Shown: positions 43,144 through 43,832 of the stretch, piece by piece | How positions within the stretch are numbered: the stretch's first letter is position 1 | How the letters are laid out: every line of letters begins with the position of its first letter | From: Candidatus Nomurabacteria bacterium | Lineage (GTDB): Bacteria > Patescibacteriota > Minisyncoccia > Phycocordibacterales > UBA9973 | DNA: 43,832 bases | Direction of reading: 5' to 3' | NCBI GenBank assembly: GCA_026395965.1 | Contig: JAPLXS010000006.1 | Location: forward strand, 74,851 to 118,682 | Translations under genes and position numbers: made by a program | The notes under the pieces: generated by a model | Seen by the model: only the letters and a program-made list of their open reading frames with translations | The model's database searches: none | Told to the model about the DNA's origin: nothing

Positions 43144-43172
43144 AAAATGCGACTATAATATAGTCGCATTTT
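43144..43172 (+). terminator. Terminator of the plus-strand hypothetical gene
   Basis: Thirteen-bp stem AAAATGCGACTAT/ATAGTCGCATTTT with a 3-nt loop and T-run. Confidence 0.85.
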
Positions 43173-43192
43173 TTATTCACAAATATAAAATT

Positions 43193-43222
43193 AAAAGGCC
43201 TAAATGTATATTTAGGCCTTTT
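43193..43222. terminator. Terminator of the UVR-motif gene
   Basis: Thirteen-bp stem AAAAGGCCTAAAT/ATTTAGGCCTTTT with loop GTAT. It lies between the two convergent genes and works in either direction. Confidence 0.85.
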
Positions 43223-43238
43223 CTTAAATGATTCAGAA

Positions 43239-43733
43239 TCATTTATTTTTTTTCAGCTTAGAAATCTCATCTCTTAAAATAGCAGCTTTTTCAAATTGAT
43301 CACTCTCAACAGCTAGCTTGAGTTTTAACTCCAATAAAGTCAATCTTCTTTTAAGTGGTAGGGATATAATTTTTTTAGAATTTGAATCAAGATCAAAATC
43401 ATAAAATACAATATATGCTTCACTTTCTGGAATAAGATCAAGGTATACACCATGTGACTCTACTATAATTTCACATCCGATTGAATCTGAAAAATCAATT
43501 TCAAAATCATTCTCTGTTAAACCAGGTCCTAATCTTTTGATTGGAATAAAATTGATTATATCTTTGTAATAGCTTAACTCGACGGCAGATACAATAGGTG
43601 CAATTTGATCCAAAAAAATAGCTGACTTAGTTATTATAATTTCGTCTTTATAGAAGTATCCTTCTCCTCCGACTGGCATGTTTTCTACGCGAAACTCATT
43701 TGGCATAGCATAAATTTTTCCTTTTACTGGCAT
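43239..43733 (-). CDS. Protein with C-terminal UVR motif, otherwise uncharacterised
   Basis: 164 residues. The first 120 are beta-rich without a recognised fold (MPVKGKIYAMPNEFRVENMP...). The last 40 match the UVR motif of UvrB, UvrC, ClpC and McsA: LKLAVESDQFEKAAILRDEI followed by SKLKK. In those proteins this helical hairpin mediates protein-protein contacts. It may therefore dock onto a UvrB- or Clp-type partner encoded elsewhere. Confidence 0.7.
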   Translation of the reverse strand: MPVKGKIYAMPNEFRVENMPVGGEGYFYKDEIIITKSAIFLDQIAPIVSAVELSYYKDIINFIPIKRLGPGLTENDFEIDFSDSIGCEIIVESHGVYLDLIPESEAYIVFYDFDLDSNSKKIISLPLKRRLTLLELKLKLAVESDQFEKAAILRDEISKLKKNK

Positions 43734-43771
43734 GATTTCTATTTTTTAGGAGAACGGTTAGATTTAATTTC

Positions 43772-43799
43772 AGTCTACTACACAGACAAGATGTGTCAA
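43772..43799 (-). promoter_or_regulatory. Promoter of the UVR-motif gene
   Basis: Minus strand TTGACA (43799 to 43794), 16-bp spacer, TAGACT (43777 to 43772), about 39 nt before the ATG. Nothing else is seen between here and the window end. Confidence 0.65.
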
Positions 43800-43832
43800 T
43801 CTTTTTATGCCCAGAGATATACCCTATTTATG

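Overview
The window looks like a chromosomal segment of an AT-rich Patescibacteria (CPR) genome, probably of the Parcubacteria type. This is an inference from content, because no 16S gene is present to place it. Supporting signs are the compact single-copy housekeeping genes, an unlinked 23S-5S rRNA unit whose 23S carries a group I intron and hairpin insertions, a tRNA without encoded CCA, shortened PheRS subunits, weak or absent Shine-Dalgarno sites, and many small proteins with no recognisable family. TGA is used as a normal stop (for example by the PAP2 gene), so there is no sign of the Gracilibacteria/Absconditabacteria UGA recoding.

Layout. 1-9.6 kb: information-processing genes, namely the 3' part of thrS (+) converging on a minus-strand run of a UvrD-like helicase-nuclease, pheS, pheT and gyrB. 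9.7-14.6 kb: a membrane ferric-reductase-type flavocytochrome, a secreted double cytochrome b5 protein and a methyltransferase, divergent from a DedA protein, followed by a DUF2914 membrane protein. 14.6-18.9 kb: an accessory stretch with a coiled-coil gene broken by an in-frame TAA, four small zinc-ribbon proteins, a doubly frameshifted HEPN-like gene, two tandem copies of a structured repeat, and tRNA-Ser(GGA) flanked by an inverted copy of its own 3' end. 19-28.6 kb: envelope genes, namely lemA, a Gmad2 protein, htpX, a DUF1189-like protein, secDF, uppP, a PAP2 phosphatase, folD and rodA. 28.7-32.9 kb: 5S and 23S rRNA with their own promoter, leader attenuator and processing stem. 33-36 kb: an MscS-like helix protein, a leaderless winged-helix regulator, rplJ-rplL with an L10-type leader, and a 31-residue membrane peptide. 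36-40 kb: a 1103-residue secreted protein with a lipase-like GHSQG motif and tandem DUF5011 domains, plus its operon partner. 40-41.2 kb: a RAYT (REP-associated tyrosine transposase) gene bracketed by copies of a perfect 17-bp palindrome. 41.2-43.8 kb: small uncharacterised proteins, one with a UVR motif.

How the genes work together. UppP, PAP2 and RodA serve the lipid II cycle and wall elongation; SecDF drives export; HtpX, LemA and DedA maintain the membrane. The flavocytochrome and cytochrome b5 pair would carry electrons from NAD(P)H across the membrane to an external acceptor, which is unusual if the host is a fermenter. The regions most worth pursuing are the RAYT-REP cluster, the covarying tandem structured units next to the HEPN-like gene and tRNA-Ser, the 23S intron with its two near-identical hairpin insertions, and the external electron-transfer pair.
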